Source: Bradyrhizobium sp. CSS354 (GTDB taxonomy: Bacteria > Pseudomonadota > Alphaproteobacteria > Rhizobiales > Xanthobacteraceae). From it: a stretch of DNA of 64,000 bases. The stretch covers positions 328,325 to 392,324 of the forward strand of contig NZ_JAACFU010000008.1 of the NCBI RefSeq assembly GCF_029051725.1, written 5' to 3'. The position numbers and the translations under genes were made by a program. Position 1 is the stretch's first letter. The number at the start of each line of letters is the position of its first letter. Below, piece after piece: positions 20,390-28,205 of this stretch. The notes beneath the pieces are model-generated. The model saw only the letters and a list, made by a program, of their open reading frames with translations, was not told the DNA's origin and did not search any database.

Positions 20390-20818
20390 TCAAACGTTTG
20401 GAATGGAATAGGTCGAGGTGACATGCGCAATCGGATCGGGCGAGGTACCGGACAACAGCTTCACCTCGCCGACTGCGAGGCGCTTGCCGAGCCTGAGCAG
20501 CCGCGCCTCCGCCAGCACGTCCTGCCCGGGTTGCCCCTTGCGCAGGAAGTTGATGTTGAGATTGGTGGTCACGGCGAGCCCGATCGGCCCGATCGCGGAC
20601 AACAGCACTACGTACATCGCGAAATCGGCGAGCGCCATCAGGGTCGGGCCGGACACGGTTCCGCCCGGCCGCAGCATCTTTTCGCTATAGCGCTGACGCA
20701 AAAGGCAGGCCTGACCGTCCGCGCTCTCGATCGTGATGTCGTCGCCGCTGAAGGCCTGGGGAAACTCGTTGCGGAGGAACTGCTCGAGCTCCGCCACGCT
20801 CATTTTCGCTAACGCCAT
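20390..20818 (-). CDS. PaaI-type hotdog-fold thioesterase
   Basis: A 142-residue protein with the hotdog signature: LRPGGTVSGPTLMALADFAMYVVLLSAIG (hot-dog helix) and TTNLNINFLRKGQPGQDVLAEARLLRLGKRLAVGEV. Members hydrolyse acyl-CoA thioesters. The ATG at 20818 is preferred over a GTG at 20830 because an AGGGG site lies between them. Divergent from a crotonase gene 86 bp away, so both may act on CoA esters. Confidence 0.85.
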   Translation of the reverse strand: MALAKMSVAELEQFLRNEFPQAFSGDDITIESADGQACLLRQRYSEKMLRPGGTVSGPTLMALADFAMYVVLLSAIGPIGLAVTTNLNINFLRKGQPGQDVLAEARLLRLGKRLAVGEVKLLSGTSPDPIAHVTSTYSIPNV

Positions 20819-20904
20819 GCTACCCCTCACCCTCGCTTCACGTCCCCTGTTACATTAAGTTATCTGCGTCATCCAATCGCAATAATCCAACCGGAAACGC
20901 TTTG

Positions 20905-21729
20905 ATGTCCGCCCAGGCCGCCCGCGCCCCCTCCCCGCAACCGCCGATCCTGCTGCGCGAGACCATAGGCCCCATCGCGGTCCTGACCCTCAACCGCCCG
21001 GCTGCCCGCAACAGCCTGTCGGAGACGATGATCGCAAGCCTGCATGCCGAGCTCAACGAAATCCGCGACGACAAGGCCGTCCGCGGTGTCGTGATCGCGG
21101 CCAACGGTCCCGCCTTCTCCGCCGGCCACGACATGAAGGAGCTGACCGCGCGCCGCACCGACCCGGATCGCGGCCGGGCCTTCTTCGCCGAGATGATGAC
21201 CGCCTGCAGCGCGATGATGCAGGCAATCGTGCTCCTGCCCAAGCCCGTGGTCGCATCCGTCCAGGGCATCGCGACCGCCGCGGGCTGCCAGCTCGTGGCA
21301 AGCTGCGATCTCGCGATCGCCTCCGAAACAGCGAGCTTCGCCACTCCCGGCGTCGACATCGGCCTGTTCTGCTCGACGCCGATGGTGGCGCTATCGCGCA
21401 ACGTGCCGCGCAAGCAGGCGATGGAGATGCTACTGACGGGCGAGCCGATTCCGGCCGCACGTGCCCGCGAGATCGGGCTCGTCAATCGTGTCGTCGCCGC
21501 CGGCACCGAGCGCGACGCCGCCATTGCGCTCGCCGAAAAGGTTGCGCTGAAATCCGCCTATACCGTCAAGCTCGGCAAGGAGGCGTTCTACCGCCAGGCC
21601 GAGATGAGCCTTGCAGACGCCTATCGCTATGCGGCAGAGGTGATGACCGAGAACATGATGGCGCGCGACGCCGAGGAAGGCATCGGCGCTTTCATCGAGA
21701 AGCGCACGCCGACATGGCGGGACGAGTAA
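20905..21729 (+). CDS. Enoyl-CoA hydratase/isomerase family protein (ECHDC3-like)
   Basis: A 274-residue crotonase-fold protein. The oxyanion-hole segment SAGHDMKEL and the second segment AAGCQLVASCDLAIAS are present. The two glutamates that hydrate enoyl-CoA in classical enzymes are not: the GGGCEL position reads AAGCQL and the usual P-E position reads PGVDIGL. This pattern is shared by ECHDC3-like proteins of unsettled function, so 'hydratase' should be read as a fold name. ATG at 20905 is used; a TTG directly before it is in frame. Confidence 0.85.
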   Translation: MSAQAARAPSPQPPILLRETIGPIAVLTLNRPAARNSLSETMIASLHAELNEIRDDKAVRGVVIAANGPAFSAGHDMKELTARRTDPDRGRAFFAEMMTACSAMMQAIVLLPKPVVASVQGIATAAGCQLVASCDLAIASETASFATPGVDIGLFCSTPMVALSRNVPRKQAMEMLLTGEPIPAARAREIGLVNRVVAAGTERDAAIALAEKVALKSAYTVKLGKEAFYRQAEMSLADAYRYAAEVMTENMMARDAEEGIGAFIEKRTPTWRDE

Positions 21730-21732
21730 TTC

Positions 21733-21815
21733 GTCATTGCGAGCGAAGCGAAGCAATCCAGAATCCCTCCTCGGAGACAGACTGGATTGCTTCGTCGCTT
21801 CGCTCCTCGCAATGA
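21733..21815. repeat. Intergenic palindromic repeat (TCATTGCGAGCGAAGC type)
   Basis: Inverted repeat with arms tcattgcgagcgaagcgaag / cttcgctcctcgcaatga and an inner caatccag / ctggattg pair. It begins 3 bp after the crotonase stop codon, so it may also end that transcript. Confidence 0.75.
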
Positions 21816-21847
21816 CAGCAAGAAGATGAGCCCGAAAAGATGAGCCA

Positions 21848-22432
21848 ATGAACCACGACGCCTATCCCGACAATTACATCCGGGGCATCCTCAACAACGT
21901 GAAAACGATCGCGATGGTCGGCGCCTCGCCCGTCAACGTGCGGCCGAGCTATTTCGCGTTCAAATATTTGGCCCAGCGCGGCTACGACATGATTCCGGTC
22001 AATCCAGGCCATGTCGGCAAGGAGCTGCTCGGAAAACCCTTCGTCGCCTCGCTGTCCGACATCGGCCGTCCCGTCGACATGATCGACATTTTCCGCAACT
22101 CCAGTCACATCATGCCGGTGGTCGAGGAAGCCCTCACGCTCGATCCGCTGCCGATGGTGATCTGGATGCAGTTGGGAGCGCGCGACGATGCGGCGGCGCT
22201 GAAGGCGGAATCGGTTGGTATCAAGGTGGTGATGAACCGCTGCCCCAAAATCGAATATGGCCGTCTGTCGTCGGAAATCTCCTGGATGGGCGTCAATTCG
22301 CGCACGCTGAGCTCCAAACGCGCCCCGGTGCCGACGCAGGGCATGCGACTATCCCTCAATAGGATGAGTGTCGGCGGCGGCGACACCGCGGCATCGGACC
22401 GCGCCGCCAAGAACAAGAGCGAGCAAAGCTGA
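21848..22432 (+). CDS. CoA-binding domain protein (YccU-like)
   Basis: A 194-residue protein with a Rossmann CoA-binding domain: TIAMVGASPVNVRPSY nucleotide loop, GYDMIPVNPGHVGKELLG, and VIWMQLGARDDAAA. The invariant RCPKIEY (NRCPKIEYGRL) closes the domain. Homologues are soluble CoA-binding proteins of unknown reaction. The C-terminal 40 residues (VPTQGMRLSLNRMSVGG) are lineage-specific. It precedes metY by 138 bp in the same direction but is probably not in one operon because a structured leader lies between. Confidence 0.85.
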   Translation: MNHDAYPDNYIRGILNNVKTIAMVGASPVNVRPSYFAFKYLAQRGYDMIPVNPGHVGKELLGKPFVASLSDIGRPVDMIDIFRNSSHIMPVVEEALTLDPLPMVIWMQLGARDDAAALKAESVGIKVVMNRCPKIEYGRLSSEISWMGVNSRTLSSKRAPVPTQGMRLSLNRMSVGGGDTAASDRAAKNKSEQS

Positions 22433-22485
22433 CGCAATTGCGAAGGTTTCATTTCGCGAACGCGACAATGCGTAGCACGATCGTT

Positions 22486-22540
22486 CTGATGTGAAGCCGC
22501 GCCTTGACGGCAACCGCGGCGCCAATCAGCATGCCGCGCG
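22486..22540 (+). ncRNA. Structured leader RNA upstream of metY, SAM-riboswitch-like candidate
   Basis: The leader holds an enclosing stem CTGAT (22486-22490) / ATCAG (22525-22529) around GAAGCC...GGCAACCG, a segment that recalls the SAM-I/SAM-IV clan core. GCCGCG (22496-22501) can pair with CGCGGC (22515-22520), which can alternatively pair with GCCGCG at 22533-22538, so two exclusive folds are possible. The placement in front of an O-acetylhomoserine sulfhydrylase fits methionine-pathway control. I did not find a textbook SAM-II sequence, so the class is unproven. Confidence 0.45.
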
Positions 22541-22570
22541 ATTTCAGACCACGAGAACAGGACGCCCTCA

Positions 22571-23851
22571 ATGAGCGATCGCCTTCCGGGATTTTCGACC
22601 CTCGCCGTGCATGCCGGTGCACAGCCCGATCCCACCACCGGTGCGCGCGCGACTCCGATCTATCAAACGACGTCGTTCGTCTTCAACGACGCCGACCATG
22701 CCGCCTCCCTGTTCGGCCTGCAGGCGTTCGGCAACATCTATACCCGCATCGGCAATCCCACCAATGCGGTGCTGGAAGAGCGCGTCGCGGCCCTCGAAGG
22801 CGGCACGGCCGCGCTTGCGGTGGCCTCGGGCCATGCCGCGCAGGTCGTGGTGCTGCAGCAATTGCTCCAGCCCGGCGACGAGTTCATCGCGGCGCGAAAG
22901 CTCTACGGCGGCTCGATCAACCAGTTCACGCACGCATTCAAGAGCTTCGGCTGGAACGTGGTGTGGGCCGATCCCGACGACATCGCGAGCTTCGAGCGCG
23001 CGGTCACGCCGCGCACGAAAGCGATCTTCATCGAGTCCATCGCCAATCCCGCCGGCAGCATCACCGACATCGAGGCGATCTCGACGGTGGCGCGCAAGGC
23101 GGGCGTACCGCTGATCGTCGACAACACGCTGGCCTCGCCCTATCTGATCCGCCCCATCGATCACGGCGCGGACATCGTCGTGCACTCGCTGACCAAGTTT
23201 CTCGGCGGCCACGGCAATTCGATCGGCGGCATCATCGTCGATGCCGGCACCTTCGACTGGTCGACCGGCGGCAAATATCCGATGCTGTCGGAGCCGCGGC
23301 CCGAATATCACGGCATCCGGCTCCAGGAGACGTTTGGCAATTTCGCCTTCGCGATCGCCTGCCGCGTGCTCGGCCTGCGCGACCTCGGCCCCGCGCTGTC
23401 GCCGTTCAACGCCTTCATGATCCTCACCGGCATTGAGACATTGCCGCTGCGCATGCAGAAGCACTGCGACAATGCGAAAGCGGTCGCCGAATTCCTCGCC
23501 GGCCATCCGGCGGTCGCCGCGGTGAACTATGCGGGCCTTGCAAGCGACAAGTACAACCAGCTCGCGCGCAAATACGCGCCGAAGGGTGCCGGCGCCGTGT
23601 TCACCTTCAGCCTTAAGGGCGGCTACGATGCCGGCGTGAGTCTGGTGTCGAAGTTGCAGCTGTTCTCGCATCTGGCCAATGTCGGCGACACCCGCTCGCT
23701 GGTCATCCATCCGGCCTCGACCACGCACAGCCAGCTCGACGACGCCGCCAAGGTCAAGTCCGGCGCCGGCCCCGACGTGGTGCGGCTCTCGATCGGCATC
23801 GAGGACAAGGAAGATTTGATCGCCGATCTGGAACAGGCGCTGAGCGCGTAG
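22571..23851 (+). CDS. metY: O-acetylhomoserine aminocarboxypropyltransferase (sulfhydrylase)
   Basis: A 426-residue PLP enzyme of the Cys/Met metabolism family that makes homocysteine from O-acetyl(or succinyl)homoserine and sulfide. PLP-lysine Lys209 lies in SLTKFLGGHG. Other marks are the IYTRIGNPTN substrate/PLP loop, ASGHAAQ phosphate-binding segment, IVDNTLASPYL and the C-terminal SIGIEDKEDLIADLEQAL. The length near 426 and the EYHGIRL-type insert place it with MetY rather than the shorter MetB/MetC/MetZ group. AGGA precedes the ATG. The structured leader suggests methionine or SAM control. Confidence 0.93.
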   Translation: MSDRLPGFSTLAVHAGAQPDPTTGARATPIYQTTSFVFNDADHAASLFGLQAFGNIYTRIGNPTNAVLEERVAALEGGTAALAVASGHAAQVVVLQQLLQPGDEFIAARKLYGGSINQFTHAFKSFGWNVVWADPDDIASFERAVTPRTKAIFIESIANPAGSITDIEAISTVARKAGVPLIVDNTLASPYLIRPIDHGADIVVHSLTKFLGGHGNSIGGIIVDAGTFDWSTGGKYPMLSEPRPEYHGIRLQETFGNFAFAIACRVLGLRDLGPALSPFNAFMILTGIETLPLRMQKHCDNAKAVAEFLAGHPAVAAVNYAGLASDKYNQLARKYAPKGAGAVFTFSLKGGYDAGVSLVSKLQLFSHLANVGDTRSLVIHPASTTHSQLDDAAKVKSGAGPDVVRLSIGIEDKEDLIADLEQALSA

Positions 23852-23858
23852 CTTCTCC

Positions 23859-23956
23859 GGTCATTCCGGGGCGCGCGACAGCGCGAACCCGGAATCTCGA
23901 CGTCGCATCATAAGCTCTAGATTCCGGGTTCGGTGCTTCGCACCGCCCCGGATTGA
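23859..23956. repeat. Intergenic palindromic repeat (TCATTCCGGGGCGCG type)
   Basis: Inverted repeat tccggtcattccggggcg...gaacccggaatct / agattccgggttcg...cgccccggattga, right after the metY stop. Likely a dispersed Bradyrhizobium-type element that can also act as terminator. Confidence 0.75.
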
Positions 23957-24048
23957 CGGCGGCTTTTTGGCCGCCGTCAGTTAACAGTCATTAACCATAT
24001 CTGCCGCATACATCGTCACTGGATCGCCCCTTTGATTCGGAGCCAACG

Positions 24049-24393
24049 ATGCTGCGCTGGATAGTGCCTGCCCTTGCGGCAATGCTGACGGTCTCAGCTG
24101 CGTTTGCCGCCGATCTGCCGGCCACGCCGAGGCGGCGGGCCGCCGTTCCGCCACAGGAGCCGCCGCAGGTCTATGTCGAGACCGATCCGGATGCGCTGAT
24201 CTCGCCGGCTTACGGCATCGGCAGTTACATCCGCAACCTGCCGGGTACGCCACTGCTGCCGGGCTCCCATACGCTGCCGGGCTATTACGGCCGCCCTTGG
24301 GACTACGATTACCAGGGCTCGTATTACGGCGGGAAGCAGGTCGATTATTTCTGGCGCCTGCCCTACTCGTGCGGCATCTATGGCTATTGCTGA
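24049..24393 (+). CDS. Small exported protein of unknown function
   Basis: A 114-residue protein with a Sec signal peptide (MLRWIVPALAAMLTVSAAFA, cleavage after AFA). The mature part starts with Pro/Arg-rich ATPRRRAAVPPQEPPQ and ends with tyrosine/glycine-rich sequence (GYYGRPWDYDYQGSYYGG) and two cysteines (CGIYGYC). Likely periplasmic or surface-associated; no family recognised. Confidence 0.7.
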   Translation: MLRWIVPALAAMLTVSAAFAADLPATPRRRAAVPPQEPPQVYVETDPDALISPAYGIGSYIRNLPGTPLLPGSHTLPGYYGRPWDYDYQGSYYGGKQVDYFWRLPYSCGIYGYC

Positions 24394-24406
24394 GGAGCAG
24401 ACCCGA

Positions 24407-25489
24407 TCAACCGGCCTGACCGACGGGAACCGCGCGCGGCTGCGCTTCGGTTGTGCCACGCGTCGCGAGCCGCTCAGTCTGCATCACCGCAAGCATCAGC
24501 ACCACGATCGCGACCGCCTGATGCGCGAGCGCGAGATCAATCGGCACCTGGTTGAGCAGCGTAAGGATGCCGAGCAATGCTTGCAGGCTCACCCCGGCCA
24601 ACAGCAAAAGCGCCCCACTTGCCGCGGACCCCGCGCGTGAACGCACCGCATCGAACGCGTGCAACGCTGCCAGCGCGAACAGCGCATAGGCCGTCATGCG
24701 GTGCTCGAACTGCACCGTCAGCACATTGTCGAACATGTTGCGCCACCACGGCGTCTCGAACCACAATCGCTCCCCTGAGGGAATGAACGCGCCGTCGATC
24801 TGCGGCCAGGTGTTGTAGGCGCGGCCGGCACGCAGGCCGGCAACCAGCGCACCGAAATAGATCTGGATAAAGGTCACGACGAGGAGCAAGGCGCTCGTGA
24901 AGCGCAACCGCGACGATGCTGCGATCTGCGGACGCCCGGCGAGCCGCCGCACCGTCCAGACGATGCCGGCGAAGATCACGAGCGCGAGCACAAGATGCGT
25001 CGCCAGCCGATATTGCGACACCTCGACGCGTTCAGACAGTCCTGAGGCCACCATCCACCAGCCGACCGCGCCCTGGAGCCCGCCGAGCCCGAACAACAGC
25101 CACAACCGCCGCTTCAACTCACCGGACAGGCCGCCGCGCCACAGGAAGAACAGGAACGGCAAAAGATAAGCGATGCCGATGAAACGGCCGAGCAGCCGGT
25201 GGCTCCATTCCCACCAGAAGATCTCCTTGAACTCGGACAGGCTCATGCCCGCGTTGAGCTCGCGATATTGCGGGATCGTCTTGTAGGCCTCGAAGGCCGC
25301 CGTCCACTGCGCTTCCGAGAGTGGCGGAACGCTGCCCGTGACCGGCTTCCATTCGACGATCGAGAGCCCGGATTCCGTCAGCCGCGTCGCGCCGCCGACC
25401 AGCACCATCAGCGCGATCAGCGCAGCCACTGCGATCAGCCACCAGCGCACGGCGCGATGCGGCTCGGACGGGGTGGAAATCGTCGTCAT
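24407..25489 (-). CDS. ctaA: Heme A synthase (CtaA/COX15)
   Basis: A 360-residue eight-helix inner-membrane protein that oxidises heme O to heme A for aa3-type cytochrome oxidase. Landmarks: GGATRLTESGLSIVEWKPVTG in the first loop, EWSHRLLGRFIG with a heme-ligand histidine, FIQIYFGALVAGLRAGRAYNTWP, QFEHRMTAYALF and the last LAHQAVAI histidine. ATG at 25489 (MTTISTPSEPHRAVRWW) is chosen; a 62-codon upstream extension lacks family character. The neighbouring DUF2842 gene is a common partner in this lineage. Confidence 0.95.
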   Translation of the reverse strand: MTTISTPSEPHRAVRWWLIAVAALIALMVLVGGATRLTESGLSIVEWKPVTGSVPPLSEAQWTAAFEAYKTIPQYRELNAGMSLSEFKEIFWWEWSHRLLGRFIGIAYLLPFLFFLWRGGLSGELKRRLWLLFGLGGLQGAVGWWMVASGLSERVEVSQYRLATHLVLALVIFAGIVWTVRRLAGRPQIAASSRLRFTSALLLVVTFIQIYFGALVAGLRAGRAYNTWPQIDGAFIPSGERLWFETPWWRNMFDNVLTVQFEHRMTAYALFALAALHAFDAVRSRAGSAASGALLLLAGVSLQALLGILTLLNQVPIDLALAHQAVAIVVLMLAVMQTERLATRGTTEAQPRAVPVGQAG

Positions 25490-25598
25490 TCGAGGCAAAA
25501 ACCAGAGCTTGAACCGGCAAGGCTTGAACCAAACTGCGTGCCCCTTATAGTCCCCCGCTCCCGCAGCGCAAGTTACGCGAAAGCCGCGATATTCCGTC

Positions 25599-25820
25599 AT
25601 GACGATCCGCACCCGCAAGTTCCTCGGCACCATCCTGCTCCTGGTGCTCGCCACCGTCTGGGCCCTGCTCGGCATGGCGCTGGCGCAGATGCCGTGGATC
25701 GCCGAGTCCGGCTGGCGGCAGGCAATCTATTACGTGGTGGTCGGCATGGGCTGGGTGCTGCCGGCGATGCCGATCGTGAGCTGGATGCAGCGGCCCGACC
25801 GGGCCAAATCGAGTTCGTAG
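25599..25820 (+). CDS. DUF2842 domain small membrane protein
   Basis: A 73-residue protein with two membrane helices (about 8-28 and 42-62) and the family pattern WRQAIYYVVVGMGWVLPAMPIVSWM. DUF2842 proteins are small alphaproteobacterial membrane proteins, often divergent from ctaA as here, so a role in oxidase assembly has been guessed but is unproven. Confidence 0.85.
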   Translation: MTIRTRKFLGTILLLVLATVWALLGMALAQMPWIAESGWRQAIYYVVVGMGWVLPAMPIVSWMQRPDRAKSSS

Positions 25821-25841
25821 CGCTTCCAGTTCGTAGCGCTG

Positions 25842-26885
25842 CTAGCTCGCGGCAGTGCCGGTCGGCTTCACCGGCGCAAAAGCAACCCCCGACACCAGCA
25901 CCCGCATGACGCGCAGCGAGCGCACCCGGCCATCCCAGGAAATGCGCGGCAACGCGCGCAGATTGGTGCGTCCCTTCGCGTCCACCACGCCCGGGATCGT
26001 CGTCACCGCGCTGGCGAAGCCGGCCTCCTCCGCCATGAGGACATGGCTGCGCCGGAACGAGGCGCGATCGCCGAACGGAAAGGCGAGATGGCGGATATCG
26101 CGATCGAAGGCCGCTTCCGCCACCGCCTTGCCCATCGTCATCTCGCGCAGCGCCGCCGCATCCTTCATGTTGGCGAGCACGGGATAGTTCACAGTCGCAC
26201 TGCCGATCGTCACCAGCGGATCGGCCGCAAGCCTCGCCAGATCCTCCCAATTCATCGATGCCTCGCGCGAGAGCGCGGCAAGGTCCACCCGGTAGCGCGT
26301 GCAGAGGTCTGCGATCGCAGCCGACACATCGGCCGGCGGCAGCGAGCGCAGCCAGGCCTCGACGAACGAAAACAGCGCCTGCTTCCCGGCGTTATCAGTA
26401 ACCGTGAAGCGCTGTTCCTTCTCGCCCATCATCAGGCTGACACGGCTCTCGCGCGCGATCACCTGTTCGAGTCCGAGCCACCACGCCTCACCGACGCCAT
26501 CGGGAAACGCCGTGGGCACATAGATCGTGAAGGGCACGGCATGGCGCGCCAGCACCGGATAGACAAAGTCGATCAGATCCTTGCCGGCGCCGTCGAAGGT
26601 GAGTGCCACGAAGCGCCTTTGTTCCGACAGCGTCACCGCGCGCCGGCAGACCTCGTCCATGCCGAGAAAATCATACTTCCACCGCTTCAGCGCCCGAATG
26701 GCGCGATCGAGGAAATGCGGCGTGATCTCGTTCTCGCGCAACGGCTGAAACCCGCCGCGCCGCCGCGGCCGCACATGCGCAAAGCGCAGGATGGCGCCGG
26801 CGCCGCGACTGCGCAGCGCAGCCTGGCCTGTGAACCAGGTCAGCTCAAGGCGCAGCCGTTCCAGCCATCTGTCGTCGGATGCCAA
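25842..26885 (-). CDS. NodB-like polysaccharide deacetylase-fold protein, metal ligands replaced
   Basis: A 347-residue protein with a deacetylase-type barrel: VALTFDGAGKDLIDFVYPVLARH, PFTIYVPTAFPDG, VTIGSATVNYPVL and HLAFPFGD. In active enzymes motif 1 is TFDDG and motif 2 is HxxxHP; here the second Asp is Gly99 and the two histidines are Ala230 and Tyr234, so zinc binding and deacetylation look lost. A structural or binding role in polysaccharide processing is an inference. The start is TTG 26885 behind AGGTGGG. Divergent from a FemAB-like acetyltransferase 127 bp away, part of an exopolysaccharide locus. Confidence 0.8.
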   Translation of the reverse strand: MASDDRWLERLRLELTWFTGQAALRSRGAGAILRFAHVRPRRRGGFQPLRENEITPHFLDRAIRALKRWKYDFLGMDEVCRRAVTLSEQRRFVALTFDGAGKDLIDFVYPVLARHAVPFTIYVPTAFPDGVGEAWWLGLEQVIARESRVSLMMGEKEQRFTVTDNAGKQALFSFVEAWLRSLPPADVSAAIADLCTRYRVDLAALSREASMNWEDLARLAADPLVTIGSATVNYPVLANMKDAAALREMTMGKAVAEAAFDRDIRHLAFPFGDRASFRRSHVLMAEEAGFASAVTTIPGVVDAKGRTNLRALPRISWDGRVRSLRVMRVLVSGVAFAPVKPTGTAAS

Positions 26886-27012
26886 TATCCCACCTCGCGC
26901 CCGTCGGCGGCCGTTCGCCCCCTATAGTCATTACCCTTTGTTGACATTTCTTTGCAAAGGTCGGCCACCGGCCGAATTACGCATATTTTTGATTTCTCGA
27001 CAGGTTTCGCGA

Positions 27013-28194
27013 ATGACCATGGCTGCGGCGATGCAAAGCCGGACGGCAGAATTGCCAGCGCGGTCGAAAGCGGGCCGCATCGCGCATGTCGATATCGTGA
27101 CCGATCTCGGCGCGGCCGAGGCCGTCTGGCGCGCCTTCGAGCAGCCCGGTCACCTCTTTACGCCCTATCAGCGATTTGATCTGCTCAGTCCCTGGCAGCG
27201 CCTGGTCGGCGAGCACGAACGCGCCCGCCCTTTCATCGTCGTTGCCCGCGACGCCGAGCATCAGCCGCTCCTGCTGCTGCCACTCTCGCTGCGCCAAAAC
27301 CACGGCGTGCGCACGGCCTGCTTCATGGGCGGCAAGCATACGACCTTCAACATGGGCCTGTGGAACGCCGAATTTGCAGCGCAGGTCGTCATCGGTGATC
27401 TCGACGCGCTGTTTGCGCCGCTCGGCGAGCATGCCGACGTGCTCGCGCTGACCCAGCAGCCGCTGCAGTGGAACGACCAGCAGAACCCGTTCGCGCATTT
27501 GCCGCGCCAGAGCGCGATCAACGGCTGCCCGCTGCTCACGATGGAACCGGGCGGCCCGCCGGCATCGCGGATCAGCAACTCCTTCCGTCGCCGCCTCAAG
27601 AGCAAGGAGAAGAAGCTGCAGGCGCTCGCCGGCTATCGCTATCATTTGGCGACCACCGACGCGGACATCACCCGCCTGCTCGACTGGTTCTTCCGCGTCA
27701 AGCCGGCGCGGATGGCCGAACAGAAGCTTCCCAACGTCTTCGCCGAGCCCGGCGTGGAGCAATTCGTCCGCAGCGCCTGCCTTGCGCCACGCGGTGACGG
27801 CCGCGTCATCGACATCCATGCGCTCGAATGCGACGACGAGGTAATCGCGATTTTCGCCGGCGTCGCCGACGGCCAGCGCTTCTCGATGATGTTCAACACC
27901 TACACGATGTCCGAGCGCGCCCGCTACAGCCCCGGGCTGATCCTGATGCGCTACATCATCGACCGCTGCGCCGAGCGCGGCTACCGATCGCTCGACCTCG
28001 GCATCGGCTCGGACGAGTACAAGCGGATGTTCTGCAAGGACGACCAGGACATCTTCGATAGCTTTGTTCCGCTAACGTCACGCGGAAAACTCGCGGCGAT
28101 GGCGATGTCCTCGCTGAGCCACGGCAAGCGGCTGGTGAAACAGAACCAGATGTTGTTCGACCTGGCGCAGCGGCTGCGGCGAGCGTTCGGGTAA
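27013..28194 (+). CDS. FemAB/GNAT-like acyltransferase, polysaccharide biosynthesis (COG5653 type)
   Basis: A 393-residue protein of the double-GNAT, FemAB-like group linked to cellulose and exopolysaccharide loci. Signs are LFTPYQRFDLLSPWQRLVGE, LLLLPLSLRQNHGVRTACFMGGKHTTFNMGL in the N-terminal half, and the C-terminal GNAT core with SRISNSFRRRLKSKEKKLQ, FNTYTMSERARYSPGLILM and LDLGIGSDEYKRMFC. Probably transfers an acyl group to a sugar or amino sugar in the cytoplasm. ATG at 27013 is used; the frame is open 74 codons further upstream without family features. Confidence 0.82.
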   Translation: MTMAAAMQSRTAELPARSKAGRIAHVDIVTDLGAAEAVWRAFEQPGHLFTPYQRFDLLSPWQRLVGEHERARPFIVVARDAEHQPLLLLPLSLRQNHGVRTACFMGGKHTTFNMGLWNAEFAAQVVIGDLDALFAPLGEHADVLALTQQPLQWNDQQNPFAHLPRQSAINGCPLLTMEPGGPPASRISNSFRRRLKSKEKKLQALAGYRYHLATTDADITRLLDWFFRVKPARMAEQKLPNVFAEPGVEQFVRSACLAPRGDGRVIDIHALECDDEVIAIFAGVADGQRFSMMFNTYTMSERARYSPGLILMRYIIDRCAERGYRSLDLGIGSDEYKRMFCKDDQDIFDSFVPLTSRGKLAAMAMSSLSHGKRLVKQNQMLFDLAQRLRRAFG

Positions 28195-28205
28195 TCCGCG
28201 TTAGC

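Noticed and set aside
22433..22570. Classical SAM-II riboswitch before metY
   Set aside because: I could not find the expected SAM-II core sequence, so only a structured-leader candidate is reported.
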